DNA of 64,000 nucleotides, from positions 434,001 through 498,000 of the forward strand of contig NZ_FNCC01000005.1 of the NCBI RefSeq assembly GCF_900100955.1. Reading direction: 5' to 3'. This DNA is from Lentzea fradiae (lineage in GTDB: Bacteria; Actinomycetota; Actinomycetes; Mycobacteriales; Pseudonocardiaceae). The notes under the pieces are model-generated. The model had not been told where the DNA came from. It saw nothing but the letters and a program-made list of their open reading frames with translations, and did no database searches. The position numbers were made by a program, and so were the translations under genes. Below are positions 43,739 to 55,496 of the stretch, piece after piece (position 1 is the stretch's first letter; each line of letters begins with the position of its first letter).

Positions 43739-44403
43739 CGGGGGCCGAAGCGGTAACCGAAGCCGCGCACCGTGTGGACGTACCGGGGTTCGGACGGCAC
43801 GTCCTCGATCTTGGCGCGCAGCCGCTGGACGCACGCGTCGACCAGGCGGGAGTCGCCGAGGTAGTCGTGCTCCCACACCGCTTCGAGGATCTGCTGGCGG
43901 GTCAGCACGCGGCCGGGGGTGCGGGACAGTTCGAGCAGCAGCTTCAGCTCGGTGGGCGTCAGCGCGACCTTCGCGTCGTTCTTGAGCACCTGCAGCCCGG
44001 CGCGGTCGATGACGAGCGTGCCGTGGCGTTCGACGTTCGACGGCTCGGACACGGTCCGGCGCAGCACCGCGCGGATGCGGGCCTCCAGCACCCGCGGCTC
44101 GACCGGCTTGACCACGTAGTCGTCCGCGCCCGCCTCCAGGCCCGCCACCACGTCGAAGTCGTCGCCGCGGGCGGTGAGCATGATGATCGGCACCTCGGCC
44201 TGCATGCGCATCCGGCGGCACGTCTCGAACCCGTCGATGCCGGGCAGCATGATGTCGAGGACGACGATGTCGGGACGGGAGTCGCGCAGCTTGTCGACGC
44301 CTTCCTCACCCGTTCCGGCCGCTCGCACGTCATGTCCCTGACGGCGCAGCGCCAGCCCCAGCCCTTCACGCACCGCGGGGTCGTCCTCCACCAGCAAGAC
44401 CAT
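43735..44403 (-). CDS. OmpR-family response regulator, AfsQ1-like
   Basis: A 222-residue regulator: acidic pair EDD (6-8), phosphoacceptor Asp50 in VVLDIMLPGIDGFE, LTARGDDFDVVAGLEAGADD and YVVKPVEPRVLEARIRAVLR, then the winged helix with LTPTELKLLLELSRTPGRVL and the recognition region DACVQRLRAKIEDVPSEPRY. The receiver blocks closely recall Streptomyces AfsQ1 (recalled, not aligned). ATG 44403 is preferred; an ATG 15 nt upstream is an alternative. It faces away from the divergent PAP2 gene, so the two share a promoter region of about 65 bp. Confidence 0.92.
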   Translation of the reverse strand: MVLLVEDDPAVREGLGLALRRQGHDVRAAGTGEEGVDKLRDSRPDIVVLDIMLPGIDGFETCRRMRMQAEVPIIMLTARGDDFDVVAGLEAGADDYVVKPVEPRVLEARIRAVLRRTVSEPSNVERHGTLVIDRAGLQVLKNDAKVALTPTELKLLLELSRTPGRVLTRQQILEAVWEHDYLGDSRLVDACVQRLRAKIEDVPSEPRYVHTVRGFGYRFGPR

Positions 44404-44467
44404 CGCCACGGACTCCATTATCCGGGCGGTCACAGCGACCGTGGCGGTTCTGTAGCGGAACCATGAC

Positions 44468-45490
44468 ATGCCGTGGACGCTCCCGTTGAGCGGCGCGCGG
44501 AACCTCGGTCTCATGGCCGGAAGCTTGCTGGGGTTCCTCTTCACGTACTTCGCGCTGGTGTGGACGACGTTCGGGCAGAAGGCGGAGAACGCCGCGTTGC
44601 CCGAGCTGTCCCTGCAACGGTCGTGGGCGTCCGACGTGGACATGGCGATCCTGGTCGCCGCTGCCCTCGTGGTGCTGTTCGCGCGACGGAAGTCGTTGCG
44701 GCCGTTGGTGGTTCTCGGTGGTTCGGTGCTGCTCGCGCAGGTGCTGAAGCTCAACGTGCTGATGCGTCCGCCGCTCGACGACGAGGCGGTGCTGGTGCAC
44801 AACAGCTTCCCGAGCGGGCACACGACGGCCGCGGTGGCGTCGGTGGTCGCGGTGACGATGGCGGTGCCGAAGCGGTTCGCGCTGTTCGTGGCGCTTCCGG
44901 GGGCGCTCGCCGCCGGGGCGGTGGCGGCGGAGACCGTGTCGCTGGGCTGGCACCGGTTCAGCGACACGCTCGGCGCGGCACTGCTCGTCTCGACGATCGC
45001 GTTCCTGCTGGCCCGCGAGTGGACAGCGGGGATGATCGTCTCGCCGGCGCTCGCGGTGGGCGGGGTGTGGCTGGTGGCGACGTACCCCGGCGCCACGCCC
45101 TCGGTGCTCTCGGGCGTGGTGACCGCCGGGGTCGTCGGGCACTTCGGGGTGGTCGTGAGCGGTCTCGGCCGGAAAGACCGGGACCGCTCACGACCGGAGC
45201 ACGACTCAGGCGTCGTGGTCGGTGGCGATCATCTCGGCGACGGCGTCCAGAGCGGCGTCCGCTCCGTCCCCGTCGGCGCTGAGCACCACCTCGTCACCGT
45301 GCATGGCGCCGAGGGTCATCAGACCCAGCACACTCGCCGCGTCCACGGCTTCGCCACCGTCCTTGCGGATGGTGACCGCGACCGGCTGGTCGGCGGCGGC
45401 CTTCGCCAGCAGGGCGGCGGGGCGGGCGTGCAGCCCGACCTTGCTGGCCACGGTGACCCGTCGCTCGGCCATGATGGTTCCTCCCGGTAG
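44468..45490 (+). CDS. PAP2-family phosphatase with antisense-derived tail
   Basis: The PAP2 domain is complete within the first 235 residues: six helices, KLNVLMRPPL, PSGHT and SLGWHRFSDTLGA, the three phosphatase motifs. It probably dephosphorylates a lipid phosphate such as undecaprenyl diphosphate. After GLGRKDRDRSRPEHDSG the frame finds no stop for another 100 residues and runs antisense through the whole HPr gene to 45490; this tail (HLVTVHGAEGHQTQHTRR) has no membrane or motif character. Either the true protein is long, or a stop was lost recently. No good ribosome site precedes the ATG at 44468; ATG 44513 is an alternative. Confidence 0.75.
   Translation: MPWTLPLSGARNLGLMAGSLLGFLFTYFALVWTTFGQKAENAALPELSLQRSWASDVDMAILVAAALVVLFARRKSLRPLVVLGGSVLLAQVLKLNVLMRPPLDDEAVLVHNSFPSGHTTAAVASVVAVTMAVPKRFALFVALPGALAAGAVAAETVSLGWHRFSDTLGAALLVSTIAFLLAREWTAGMIVSPALAVGGVWLVATYPGATPSVLSGVVTAGVVGHFGVVVSGLGRKDRDRSRPEHDSGVVVGGDHLGDGVQSGVRSVPVGAEHHLVTVHGAEGHQTQHTRRVHGFATVLADGDRDRLVGGGLRQQGGGAGVQPDLAGHGDPSLGHDGSSR
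45206..45472 (-). CDS. ptsH: PTS phosphocarrier protein HPr
   Basis: An 88-residue HPr. VASKVGLHARPAALLAKAA has the phosphorylated His15, and SVLGLMTLGAMHGDEVVL contains the regulatory-site region. It passes phosphate from enzyme I to EIIA. Enzyme I is not in the window. GGGAGG precedes the ATG. It follows the EIIC gene by 25 bp and is probably co-transcribed with it from the dre-controlled promoter. The opposite strand is entirely open as the tail of the PAP2 gene. Confidence 0.95.
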   Translation of the reverse strand: MAERRVTVASKVGLHARPAALLAKAAADQPVAVTIRKDGGEAVDAASVLGLMTLGAMHGDEVVLSADGDGADAALDAVAEMIATDHDA

Positions 45491-45496
45491 AGCTGG

Positions 45497-46783
45497 TTAC
45501 TTGTCTGTCTTCGGCTCGCGGACGTCGGTCCGCGTGGTGGCCGACTCGCCCCGGCCGCCGACGACGCTCTCGTCGGCCTCCGGCGACTCGTCGTCCTCGC
45601 GACCCGGAGTCTTCAGGTTCCACTTCGTGATGACGAAGCGGAACAGGAAGTAGTACACCACTCCGTAGATCAGGCCGAGGATGATGAGCAGCCACGGCTT
45701 CTGGGCGATGTTCCAGTTGAGGACGAAGTCGATCGCGCCGGCCGAGAACGAGAAGCCGTCGTGCGCGCCGAGCGCGTTCGAGATGGCGAGCGACGTGCCC
45801 GTGAGCACCGCGTGGATCAGGTACAGCGGCCACGCGACGAACATGAACGCGAACTCGAGCGGCTCCGTCACACCGGTGATGAACGCGGTGAGCGCGGCAG
45901 AGCCCATGATGCCGCCGATGATCTTGCGCTGGCTCGGGCGCGCGGTGTGCACGATCGCGAGTGCCGCAGCCGGCAGGGCGAACATCAGGATCGGGAAGAA
46001 GCCGGTCTGGAACGTGCCGGCGGACGGGTCGCCCGCGAGGAAGCGCGGGATGTCACCGGTCTTGTCCTCGTACTCGCCGAACTGGAACCACACGACGTTG
46101 TTGACGATGTGGTGCAGGCCCAGCGGGATCAGCAGGCGGTTCACGACGCCGTAGATGAACGCGCCGATGATCGTGCTGCCGGTGACCCACTCGCCGACGG
46201 CGGTCAGGCCGGCGTCGAACCACGGGTAGACGAGGCCGAGCAGGACCCCGATGATCGTCATGACACCGGCGACGACGATCGGCACGAACCGGCGGCCGCC
46301 GAAGAACGCCAGGTACGGCGGCAGCTTGATGCGGTGGTACTTCTGCCACAGCAGGGCGGTCAGGACACCGACGACGATACCGCCGAGAACGCCGTAGTTG
46401 ATCACTTCCGGCTTGGCGTCCGGATCGGTCGGCTGGTCGAGCACGAGCGGCGACATCGCCTTGAAGACGCTCGTCAGCACGACGTAGCCGACGACACCGG
46501 CGAGCGCGGTGGAACCGTCACCGCGCCGGGCGAACCCGACGGCGATGCCGACCGCGAACAGCAGGGCGAGGTTGCTGAACAACGCGTCGCCCGCCGCACC
46601 GATCACGGAGGCGACGGCATTCCAGCCGAGACCGTCCTTGCCCAGCAGGTCGTCTTGACCGAAGCGGAGCAGCAGACCTGCCGCGGGCAGCACGGCGATC
46701 GGCAGCATGAGGCTGCGACCGAAGCGCTGCAACGTGGCGAGGCCCTTGATCTCACGACCACCGGTTGCGGCGTCCGTGCTCAT
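45497..46783 (-). CDS. nagE2: PTS N-acetylglucosamine-type EIIC permease
   Basis: A 428-residue glucose/N-acetylglucosamine-family EIIC. LMLPIAVLPAAGLLLRFGQDD is the opening (given as RSLMLPIAVLPAAGLLLRFG), NRLLIPLGLHHIVNNVVWFQ the conserved sugar-binding region, and ITGVTEPLEFAFMFVAW the GITExxEF box. Ten helices, then an acidic tail. No EIIB or EIIA domain is attached; these lie divergently at 47646-48334. GGGAGG precedes the ATG, which overlaps the repressor's stop by 4 bp. The adjoining DasR-like repressor and dre site point to N-acetylglucosamine as substrate. Confidence 0.9.
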   Translation of the reverse strand: MSTDAATGGREIKGLATLQRFGRSLMLPIAVLPAAGLLLRFGQDDLLGKDGLGWNAVASVIGAAGDALFSNLALLFAVGIAVGFARRGDGSTALAGVVGYVVLTSVFKAMSPLVLDQPTDPDAKPEVINYGVLGGIVVGVLTALLWQKYHRIKLPPYLAFFGGRRFVPIVVAGVMTIIGVLLGLVYPWFDAGLTAVGEWVTGSTIIGAFIYGVVNRLLIPLGLHHIVNNVVWFQFGEYEDKTGDIPRFLAGDPSAGTFQTGFFPILMFALPAAALAIVHTARPSQRKIIGGIMGSAALTAFITGVTEPLEFAFMFVAWPLYLIHAVLTGTSLAISNALGAHDGFSFSAGAIDFVLNWNIAQKPWLLIILGLIYGVVYYFLFRFVITKWNLKTPGREDDESPEADESVVGGRGESATTRTDVREPKTDK

Positions 46784-47535
46784 CGGGTACCTCCCTTGGC
46801 GGAGTTCGGTCCGGTCCCCGGGACGGTCCGGTCCAGTTGCATGGTCACCTGGTAGAGATCGCCCCGGTACCAGGAAGTAACGTCTTCGCAGGGCCTGCCC
46901 TCGGAGCTGGCGACCCGGCGGAACACGAGCAGCGGGCTGCCCTTGCGGACGTCGAGCGCCTTCGCGGTCTCGGCGTCGGCGGTCTCGGCCCAGACGGTCT
47001 GCCGCGCGTGGTCGAGCTGGATCCCGTACTTGGCCGCGAACAGCTCGTAGAGCGATCCGCTGAGGTCGCAGCGGTCCAGTTCGGGCAGCAGGTGCGGGCT
47101 GTACCAACCGGTCTCCAACGCCAGCGGCGCACCGTCGGCCATGCGCAGCCGCACGACGCGATAGGCGTACTCGTCGGGGTCGAGCCCCAACGATGCCTTG
47201 GAACCGGGAACCGCCTGGCCCGCGCTGATCACCTCGGTGCTCGGTTCCAGCCCGCGCGCCTTCATGTCCGAGGTGAACGAGTTCAGCAGGTGCTGCAGGT
47301 CGTAGCGCCGCTGGGCGGTGAACGTCCCGCGGCCCTTGGCCCGCGTGAGCAGCCCTTCGGAGACCAGCTGGCCGACCGCGGCCCGCACGGTGATCCGGGA
47401 GACCCCGTACCGCTCGGCGAGGTCGCGCTCGGACGGGATCGGCGATCCGGGGGCGAGGTCCTGCTCGGCCAGCCTGCGCAGGATCTCTCGCAGCTGCGCG
47501 TGCTTCGGCTTCGGCCCCTCCACGATCTCGTGCAT
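46780..47535 (-). CDS. dasR: GntR/HutC-family repressor, DasR/NagR-like
   Basis: A 251-residue regulator. The winged helix reads PIPSERDLAERYGVSRITVR, the GntR signature, followed by GLLTRAKGRGTFTA; the UTRA effector domain includes LETGWYSPHLLPEL and ETADAETAKALDVRKGSPLL. This is the DasR/NagR group, which is released from DNA by glucosamine-6-phosphate or related sugar phosphates. A dre-like operator with a perfect core lies 30 bp upstream of its start. GGAGGAGG precedes the ATG. It should control itself, EIIC, HPr and the divergent EIIB/EIIA genes, and perhaps distant chitin and development genes. Confidence 0.88.
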   Translation of the reverse strand: MHEIVEGPKPKHAQLREILRRLAEQDLAPGSPIPSERDLAERYGVSRITVRAAVGQLVSEGLLTRAKGRGTFTAQRRYDLQHLLNSFTSDMKARGLEPSTEVISAGQAVPGSKASLGLDPDEYAYRVVRLRMADGAPLALETGWYSPHLLPELDRCDLSGSLYELFAAKYGIQLDHARQTVWAETADAETAKALDVRKGSPLLVFRRVASSEGRPCEDVTSWYRGDLYQVTMQLDRTVPGTGPNSAKGGTR

Positions 47536-47561
47536 TCGCTCACCTCCTCCCAGTGGTACTT

Positions 47562-47577
47562 TCCGGTCTAGACCAGT
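47562..47577. promoter_or_regulatory. DasR-type dre operator
   Basis: TCCGGTCTAGACCAGT contains the perfect palindromic core GGTCTAGACC (47565-47574), close to the Streptomyces dre consensus ACTGGTCTAGACCAST. It lies between the divergent dasR-like and EIIB genes and so can control both. A partial half, AGTGGTAC, lies 10 bp to the left. Confidence 0.88.
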
Positions 47578-47645
47578 TGGTGCGGGAGAATGCTCCGCGC
47601 ACCGAGCGGGTGTCAACCGCTGTTACGGGAACGAGAGGTACGAAC

Positions 47646-47882
47646 GTGGCTGACGAGAAGGCGCAGAAGATCATCACCGCCCTCGGGGGCGCCGACAACA
47701 TCGTCGAGATCGAGCCGTGCATCACCCGTCTGCGGTGCGAGCTCGAGGACGGGTCCGTTGTCGACGAGAAGGCGCTGAAGGCGTTGGGGGCACACGGGGT
47801 CATGCGTTCCGGCAACGTCGTCCAGGTCGTCGTCGGGCCGGAGGCGGACACCCTCGCGTCGGACATCGAGGACCTCCTGTGA
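47646..47882 (+). CDS. nagF: PTS EIIB, glucose/N-acetylglucosamine type
   Basis: A 78-residue free-standing EIIB domain. IVEIEPCITRLRCELED has the phosphorylated Cys25, followed by GVMRSGNVVQVVVGPEAD. It relays phosphate from EIIA to the sugar bound by EIIC. GAGAGG lies 7 nt before the GTG. It overlaps the EIIA gene by 4 bp. Confidence 0.93.
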   Translation: MADEKAQKIITALGGADNIVEIEPCITRLRCELEDGSVVDEKALKALGAHGVMRSGNVVQVVVGPEADTLASDIEDLL

Positions 47883-48334
47883 GCCTGCGCGTGGGCAGCC
47901 CGGTCGCCGGCCGCGTGGTTGCGCTCTCGGAGGTGCCCGACCCGGTCTTCGCGCAGGCGATGGTCGGTCCCGGCGTCGCGGTGGAGCCTGCCCGCGTGAA
48001 GGCGGACGTGGTCTCCCCGGTCGACGGCGTCGTCGTGACGCTGCACCCGCACGCGTTCGTGGTGGCCACCGCCGACGGCGCCGCGGTGCTGGTCCACCTG
48101 GGCATCGACACCGTGCGGCGCAAGGGCGAGGGCTTCGAGCTGCACGTGGTCAAGGGCGAGCAGGTCAGGGCGGGCCAGCGGATCGTCACGTGGGACCCGG
48201 CCGAGGTGGAGGCGGCCGGGTTCGCGCCGATCTGCCCGGTGGTCGCGCTGGACGCGTCCGCCGAGGTCCTGGGCGACCTGGCGCTGGACGTGGACGTGGC
48301 GGAGAACGACGCCCTGTTCGACTGGTCCCGCTGA
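47879..48334 (+). CDS. crr: PTS EIIA, Crr type
   Basis: A 151-residue glucose-type EIIA: SPVAGRVVALSEVPDPVFAQ, MVGPGVAVEP and the active-site segments HPHAF (His58) and VLVHLGIDTV (phosphorylated His73). It takes phosphate from HPr. In Streptomyces crr also has regulatory roles. The GTG overlaps the EIIB stop. A hairpin follows the gene. Confidence 0.94.
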   Translation: MSLRVGSPVAGRVVALSEVPDPVFAQAMVGPGVAVEPARVKADVVSPVDGVVVTLHPHAFVVATADGAAVLVHLGIDTVRRKGEGFELHVVKGEQVRAGQRIVTWDPAEVEAAGFAPICPVVALDASAEVLGDLALDVDVAENDALFDWSR

Positions 48335-48341
48335 GCCACCA

Positions 48342-48370
48342 CCTGTCGTGAACGGACCATTCACGACAGG
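48342..48370. terminator. Hairpin terminator after the EIIA gene
   Basis: CCTGTCGTGAA (48342-48352) pairs with TTCACGACAGG (48360-48370) over a 7-nt loop, an 11-bp perfect stem 7 bp past the EIIA stop, weakly followed by CCGGAATTT. Confidence 0.65.
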
Positions 48371-48413
48371 CCGGAATTTCGCGGACGCGGCTTCGGGCGG
48401 GACGGTGGTCGTC

Positions 48414-48866
48414 ATGACCACCGTCCCGCCCGCGTTCGTCCTCTGCTCCCTGTGGACGGTCGCCGCCGTCCTCGACGCGCCGCCCTCGTCGTACCTGCTG
48501 GCGTGGTTCGGCGTCGTGCTCGCGCTCGTCGACCTGCGCCACCACCGGCTGCCGGACGTGCTCACCCTCCCGCTGGCCGCCGCGCTCCTGCTGCTCCAGT
48601 CCCACCGGCTGGGAGAAGCGGCCCTGGCAGCGGCAGTTTTCGGAGGCGCTCATCTCGCCGTCCGGCGGCTGAGACCCGCGCTCATGGGCGGCGGGGACGT
48701 GAAGCTCGCGGTCGGCCTCGGCGCGTCTCTCCCGTTGCCGTCGCTCCTACCTGCGGCGATCCTGTCCAGCGTCGTCACGCTCGGCGTCGCTGCGCTGACC
48801 CGCGCCCGCCGGGTGCCCCACGGGCCGGGGCTGCTGGCCGCCACCTGGGTCCTCGCGACGCTGTGA
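48414..48866 (+). CDS. Prepilin-type A24 peptidase, single-domain
   Basis: A 150-residue membrane aspartyl protease lacking the N-methylation domain. [15 protein letters not shown] holds the first catalytic Asp and [12 protein letters not shown] the second (GxGD). Such short A24 enzymes process prepilins of Tad/Flp or type II systems. The same gene sits next to aroC in many actinobacteria though no pilus gene is near, so its substrate is unclear. The start at ATG 48414 has only a weak ribosome site. Confidence 0.85.
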   Translation: MTTVPPAFVLCSLWTVAAVLDAPPSSYLLAWFGVVLALVDLRHHRLPDVLTLPLAAALLLLQSHRLGEAALAAAVFGGAHLAVRRLRPALMGGGDVKLAVGLGASLPLPSLLPAAILSSVVTLGVAALTRARRVPHGPGLLAATWVLATL

Positions 48867-48879
48867 AAGGATTGTGAAC

Positions 48880-52113
<3,234 letters not shown>

Positions 52114-52483
52114 CGCCAGCCGAGCAGCATGACCGCCGCGAGCGCGGTCGCGGCGAGCATCACCTGTTCCATCGTGCTCGCGTCGGGCCGCGTGCGTACC
52201 GCGTGCGCCGTCTGCTTCGGGTTCGTCATGAACAGGACGTCTCCACCCACGTGGTGCAGCTGCACCACCGCGCTGTTGGCGCCGACCTCGCCCGAGACGC
52301 TGTTGTGGGTGCGGAACTCGTCGGTCATGGCCGTCCTTAGCTGGAATTCCTGGTGGGGATGAACAACATGGAACCACCGCAAACTGCTTCAGTCGGTCCC
52401 AGTTGATCGTCAATGAATTGCCAATTACTGGACATTCCTCATTCAGTTGAGGGACAGAGGTTGACTTAGAACGAAGGAAGCCG

Positions 52484-52864
52484 ATGCTGCACCACGTCGA
52501 GCTCTGGGTCCCCGACCTGGCCCGTGCGGAAGCCACGATCGGGTGGCTCTTCACCGAGCTCGGCTGGACCGAGCACCAGCGCTGGCCTGCGGGCGTGAGC
52601 TGGAAGCACGCCGACACCTACGTGGTGGTCGAGCAGTCCCCGGCCCTCACAGGTCCACACGATCGTATGAAAGCGGGCCTCAACCACCTCGCCCTGCACG
52701 CGGGCTCGCGGGAGAACGTCGACCGCCTGACGGAGGAGGCGACGACCCGCGGCTGGCACCTGATGTTCGCCGACCGCCACCCGCACGCCGGAGGCGAAGA
52801 CCACTACGCCGCGTTCCTGGAGAACGACGACGGCTTCGAAGTCGAACTGGTCGCCACCCCGTGA
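52484..52864 (+). CDS. VOC-family (glyoxalase-like) protein
   Basis: A 126-residue vicinal-oxygen-chelate protein with the two beta-alpha-beta-beta-beta units: LHHVELWVPDLARAEA and LNHLALHAGSRENVDRL, each starting with the metal-binding His, and EDHYAAFLENDDGFEVELVA with the closing Glu. GAAGGAAG precedes the ATG. Possible dioxygenase, lyase or antibiotic-binding protein; not decided. Confidence 0.85.
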   Translation: MLHHVELWVPDLARAEATIGWLFTELGWTEHQRWPAGVSWKHADTYVVVEQSPALTGPHDRMKAGLNHLALHAGSRENVDRLTEEATTRGWHLMFADRHPHAGGEDHYAAFLENDDGFEVELVATP

Positions 52865-52892
52865 GCCCCGCAGGGCTTGGCCACGGGACCGG

Positions 52893-53297
52893 TTAGTCGC
52901 GGGCCGGTTCCTTGGCCGCGAACCGCCCACCCACCAGCATTCCGGCCCCCGCGGGTACCAGCACGAGCAACGCCGTGAACGCCGCCCCGCCGGTCAGCGC
53001 CACCCACAGCGCCTCCTGCCCGGTCTGGTCCACCAGCAGCGCGGACCCCACCACTCCGAGCGCACCGGCGAACGGCCCGGCGACCAGTGCCGCGATGAAC
53101 CACTGCATGCCGCGCCCGTCCAGGCCGCGCAGCGCGTCCACGGCTCCCCAGAGCAGCGCGGCGACGACCAGCAGGGCCAGCGCGATCGGGCGGACCGAGG
53201 CCGCCTCCGGGCTGCGGACGGCCACCGCGGCGACGCCGGTCTGCACGGCGCCGTGCAGGAGCCCCATCCACAAAGCACGGACGAACCAAGGACTCAT
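52893..53297 (-). CDS. B-4DMT-like four-helix membrane protein
   Basis: A 134-residue protein with four hydrophobic helices (starting WFVRALWMGLLHGAVQTGVA) and a short basic tail. It recalls the actinobacterial B-4DMT transporter group often found next to pepQ. The minus-strand hexamer TAAGCT ends 6 nt before the ATG, indicating a leaderless message. The substrate is unknown. Confidence 0.7.
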   Translation of the reverse strand: MSPWFVRALWMGLLHGAVQTGVAAVAVRSPEAASVRPIALALLVVAALLWGAVDALRGLDGRGMQWFIAALVAGPFAGALGVVGSALLVDQTGQEALWVALTGGAAFTALLVLVPAGAGMLVGGRFAAKEPARD

Positions 53298-53303
53298 GCG
53301 GAC

Positions 53304-53309
53304 AGCTTA
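53304..53309 (-). promoter_or_regulatory. -10 hexamer of leaderless B-4DMT-like gene
   Basis: TAAGCT on the minus strand, 6 nt before the ATG at 53297. It is 10 bp from the opposing pepQ -10 element. Confidence 0.5.
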
Positions 53310-53319
53310 GGACTGGCCG

Positions 53320-53325
53320 TACGCT
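53320..53325 (+). promoter_or_regulatory. -10 hexamer of leaderless pepQ
   Basis: TACGCT ends 7 nt before the pepQ ATG at 53333. Confidence 0.5.
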
Positions 53326-53332
53326 GCGGAGC

Positions 53333-54409
53333 ATGTCGTCCTACGCCGCACGCCGAACCGCCCTGCGCGCCGAGCTCCGGGCCGCGAACCTCGACGCGTT
53401 GCTCGTCACGAACCTCCTGAACGTCCGGTATCTCACCGGGTTCACCGGGTCGAACGCGGCGGTGCTGGTCGGCGCGGACGGGGACGACGCCACGGTGTTC
53501 TGCACGGACGGCCGGTACCTCACCCAGTCGGCGAAGCAGGTGCCGGACCTGCGCCGGGTCGTCGACCGGCCGTGCGACGTGGCGCTCGTGAAGAACGCCA
53601 AGGGGCGGGTCGGGTTCGAGAGCCACCACGTCACGGTCGACGGGCTGGAAGGGCTCCTCCAGGCCGCCGGGCAGGCCGAGTTGGTCAGGGCCGGCGGTCT
53701 GGTCGAGACGTTGCGGCTGGTCAAGGACGAGACCGAGATCGAGGCGCTGCGGATGGCGTGCGCGGCGGCGGACCGGGCGCTCGCGGCGTTGATCGGGCAC
53801 GGCGGGCTGCGGGCGGGCCGGACCGAGCGCGACGTGGCGCGGGAGCTGGAGAGCCGCATGCTCGACCATGGCGCGGAGGGGCCGTCGTTCTCGTCGATCG
53901 TGGCGTTCGGCGCGAACTCGGCGGTGCCGCACCACCGGCCGACGGACGCGGTGCTGCAGCAGGGCGACTTCATCAAGTTCGACTTCGGGGCGCTCGTCGG
54001 CGGCTACCACTCGGACATGACGCGCATGCTCGTGCTCGGCAAGCCGGCCGACTGGCAGCGCGACCTGTACGACCTGGTCGCGCGGTCGCAGGCGGCGGGA
54101 CGGGCCGCGCTCGGGCCGGGCGTGGAGGTGAGCGCCGTGGACCGCGCGTCGCGCGAGGTGATCGAGAAGGCCGGGCACGGGAACGAGTTCGTGCACGGCC
54201 TCGGGCACGGGGTCGGGCTGGAGATCCACGAGGCACCGGCGTTGTCCAAGGCGGGGGCCGGTACACTTTCGGCCGGTATGGCGGTCACCGTCGAGCCCGG
54301 CGTCTACTTGTCGGGGCGGGGCGGGGTCCGCATCGAGGACACCCTCGTGGTCCGCGAGAGCGGGCCGGAGCTCCTCACCCTGACCACGAAAGAACTCGTG
54401 GTCGTCTGA
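53333..54409 (+). CDS. pepQ: M24-family Xaa-Pro aminopeptidase/dipeptidase
   Basis: A 358-residue pita-bread metallopeptidase. The N-terminal creatinase-like domain has [18 protein letters not shown]; the M24 core has the five metal ligands in [19 protein letters not shown] (two Asp), [14 protein letters not shown] (His), VTVEPGVYL (Glu) and GGVRIEDTL (Glu). It removes residues before proline. Leaderless start; efp follows 31 bp after its stop, as usual in this lineage. Confidence 0.94.
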   Translation: MSSYAARRTALRAELRAANLDALLVTNLLNVRYLTGFTGSNAAVLVGADGDDATVFCTDGRYLTQSAKQVPDLRRVVDRPCDVALVKNAKGRVGFESHHVTVDGLEGLLQAAGQAELVRAGGLVETLRLVKDETEIEALRMACAAADRALAALIGHGGLRAGRTERDVARELESRMLDHGAEGPSFSSIVAFGANSAVPHHRPTDAVLQQGDFIKFDFGALVGGYHSDMTRMLVLGKPADWQRDLYDLVARSQAAGRAALGPGVEVSAVDRASREVIEKAGHGNEFVHGLGHGVGLEIHEAPALSKAGAGTLSAGMAVTVEPGVYLSGRGGVRIEDTLVVRESGPELLTLTTKELVVV

Positions 54410-54440
54410 CGCCCCCGTCCTACACAGGAGAAACTCCACC

Positions 54441-55007
54441 GTGGCCACCACGAACGACCTGAAGAACGGCCTGGTGCTGAACCTCGACGGCCAGCTCTGG
54501 ACCGTCACCGCGTTCCAGCACGTCAAGCCCGGCAAGGGTGGCGCCTTCGTGCGCACGACCCTCAAGCACGTGCTGACCGGCAAGGTCGTCGACAAGACCT
54601 TCAACGCGGGCACCAAGGTCGAGACCGCCACCGTGGACAAGCGCGGCATGACCTACCTCTACAAGGAGGGCACCGACTTCATCTTCATGGACGGTGACAC
54701 CTTCGACCAGATCCCGGTTCCGGCCGAGACCGTCGGCGACGCCGCGGACTACATGCTGGAGAACCAGGAGGCGGTCGTCGCCACGCACGAGGGCGTGCCG
54801 CTGTTCATCGAGCTGCCGACGTCGGTCGAGCTCGTGATCGAGCACACCGACCCCGGTCTGCAGGGCGACCGCTCCACGGGTGGCACCAAGCCCGCGAAGC
54901 TCGAGACCGGCGCCGAGATCCAGGTCCCGCTGTTCGTCACGACCGGCGAGAAGATCAAGGTCGACACCCGCGACGGCCGTTACCTCGGCCGCGTCAGCGA
55001 AAAGTAA
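54441..55007 (+). CDS. efp: Translation elongation factor P
   Basis: A 188-residue EF-P, full length, with the KOW-like domain I ([29 protein letters not shown], here as [20 protein letters not shown]), whose tip PGKGGAF enters the ribosome, and two OB domains ending [18 protein letters not shown]. It relieves stalling at polyprolines. GGAG precedes the GTG. The TAATG junction couples it to nusB. Confidence 0.97.
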   Translation: MATTNDLKNGLVLNLDGQLWTVTAFQHVKPGKGGAFVRTTLKHVLTGKVVDKTFNAGTKVETATVDKRGMTYLYKEGTDFIFMDGDTFDQIPVPAETVGDAADYMLENQEAVVATHEGVPLFIELPTSVELVIEHTDPGLQGDRSTGGTKPAKLETGAEIQVPLFVTTGEKIKVDTRDGRYLGRVSEK

Positions 55008-55426
55008 TGGGCGCACGCAGCAAGGCCCGCAAGCGCGCGGTCGACTTCCTCTACGAAGCCGACCTGCTGGGCACCGACCCGGTGACGCTGCTGGCCGAAC
55101 GTGTCGGGTCGCCGGACGTACCCCCGGTGAACGACTACACGGTCTCCCTGGTCGAAGGTGTCACGGCGAACCGCGCCCGCATCGACGACCTCATCTCGGA
55201 GCACGCCGAGGGCTGGACGCTGCAGCGCATGCCGGCGGTCGACCGCGCGGTGCTGCGCATCGGCCTCTACGAGCTGCTGTGGGCGGCCGACGTGCCGGAC
55301 GCGGTGGCGATCGACGAGGCGGTCGAGCTCGCCAAGGGGTTGTCCACGGACGACTCGCCGCGGTTCGTGAACGGTGTGCTGGGTCGCATCGCCGTGATCG
55401 CGGACCAGTTGCGCGCGGTGCTGTAG
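55007..55426 (+). CDS. nusB: Transcription antitermination factor NusB
   Basis: A 139-residue NusB: RKRAVDFLYEADLLG at the start, GWTLQRMPAVDRAVLRIGLYELLW in the middle (seen as RMPAVDRAVLRIGLYELLW) and VNGVLGRIAV at the end. Binds boxA RNA with NusE in rRNA antitermination. A strong terminator follows. Confidence 0.96.
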   Translation: MGARSKARKRAVDFLYEADLLGTDPVTLLAERVGSPDVPPVNDYTVSLVEGVTANRARIDDLISEHAEGWTLQRMPAVDRAVLRIGLYELLWAADVPDAVAIDEAVELAKGLSTDDSPRFVNGVLGRIAVIADQLRAVL

Positions 55427-55436
55427 CTCTTCTTCG

Positions 55437-55473
55437 CGACGGCCGTCCTCCGGCAACGGGAGGACGGCCGTCG
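55437..55473 (+). terminator. Terminator after nusB
   Basis: A 15-bp perfect stem, CGACGGCCGTCCTCC (55437-55451) with GGAGGACGGCCGTCG (55459-55473) and a 7-nt loop, 11 bp after the nusB stop. Confidence 0.82.
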
Positions 55474-55496
55474 GCGTGTTCGGGCAAGGTGTCCGC

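Noticed and set aside
44366..45142. 258-codon minus-strand frame opposite the PAP2 gene
   Set aside because: The translation is histidine/arginine-rich without motifs; the PAP2 catalytic motifs on the plus strand decide the coding strand.
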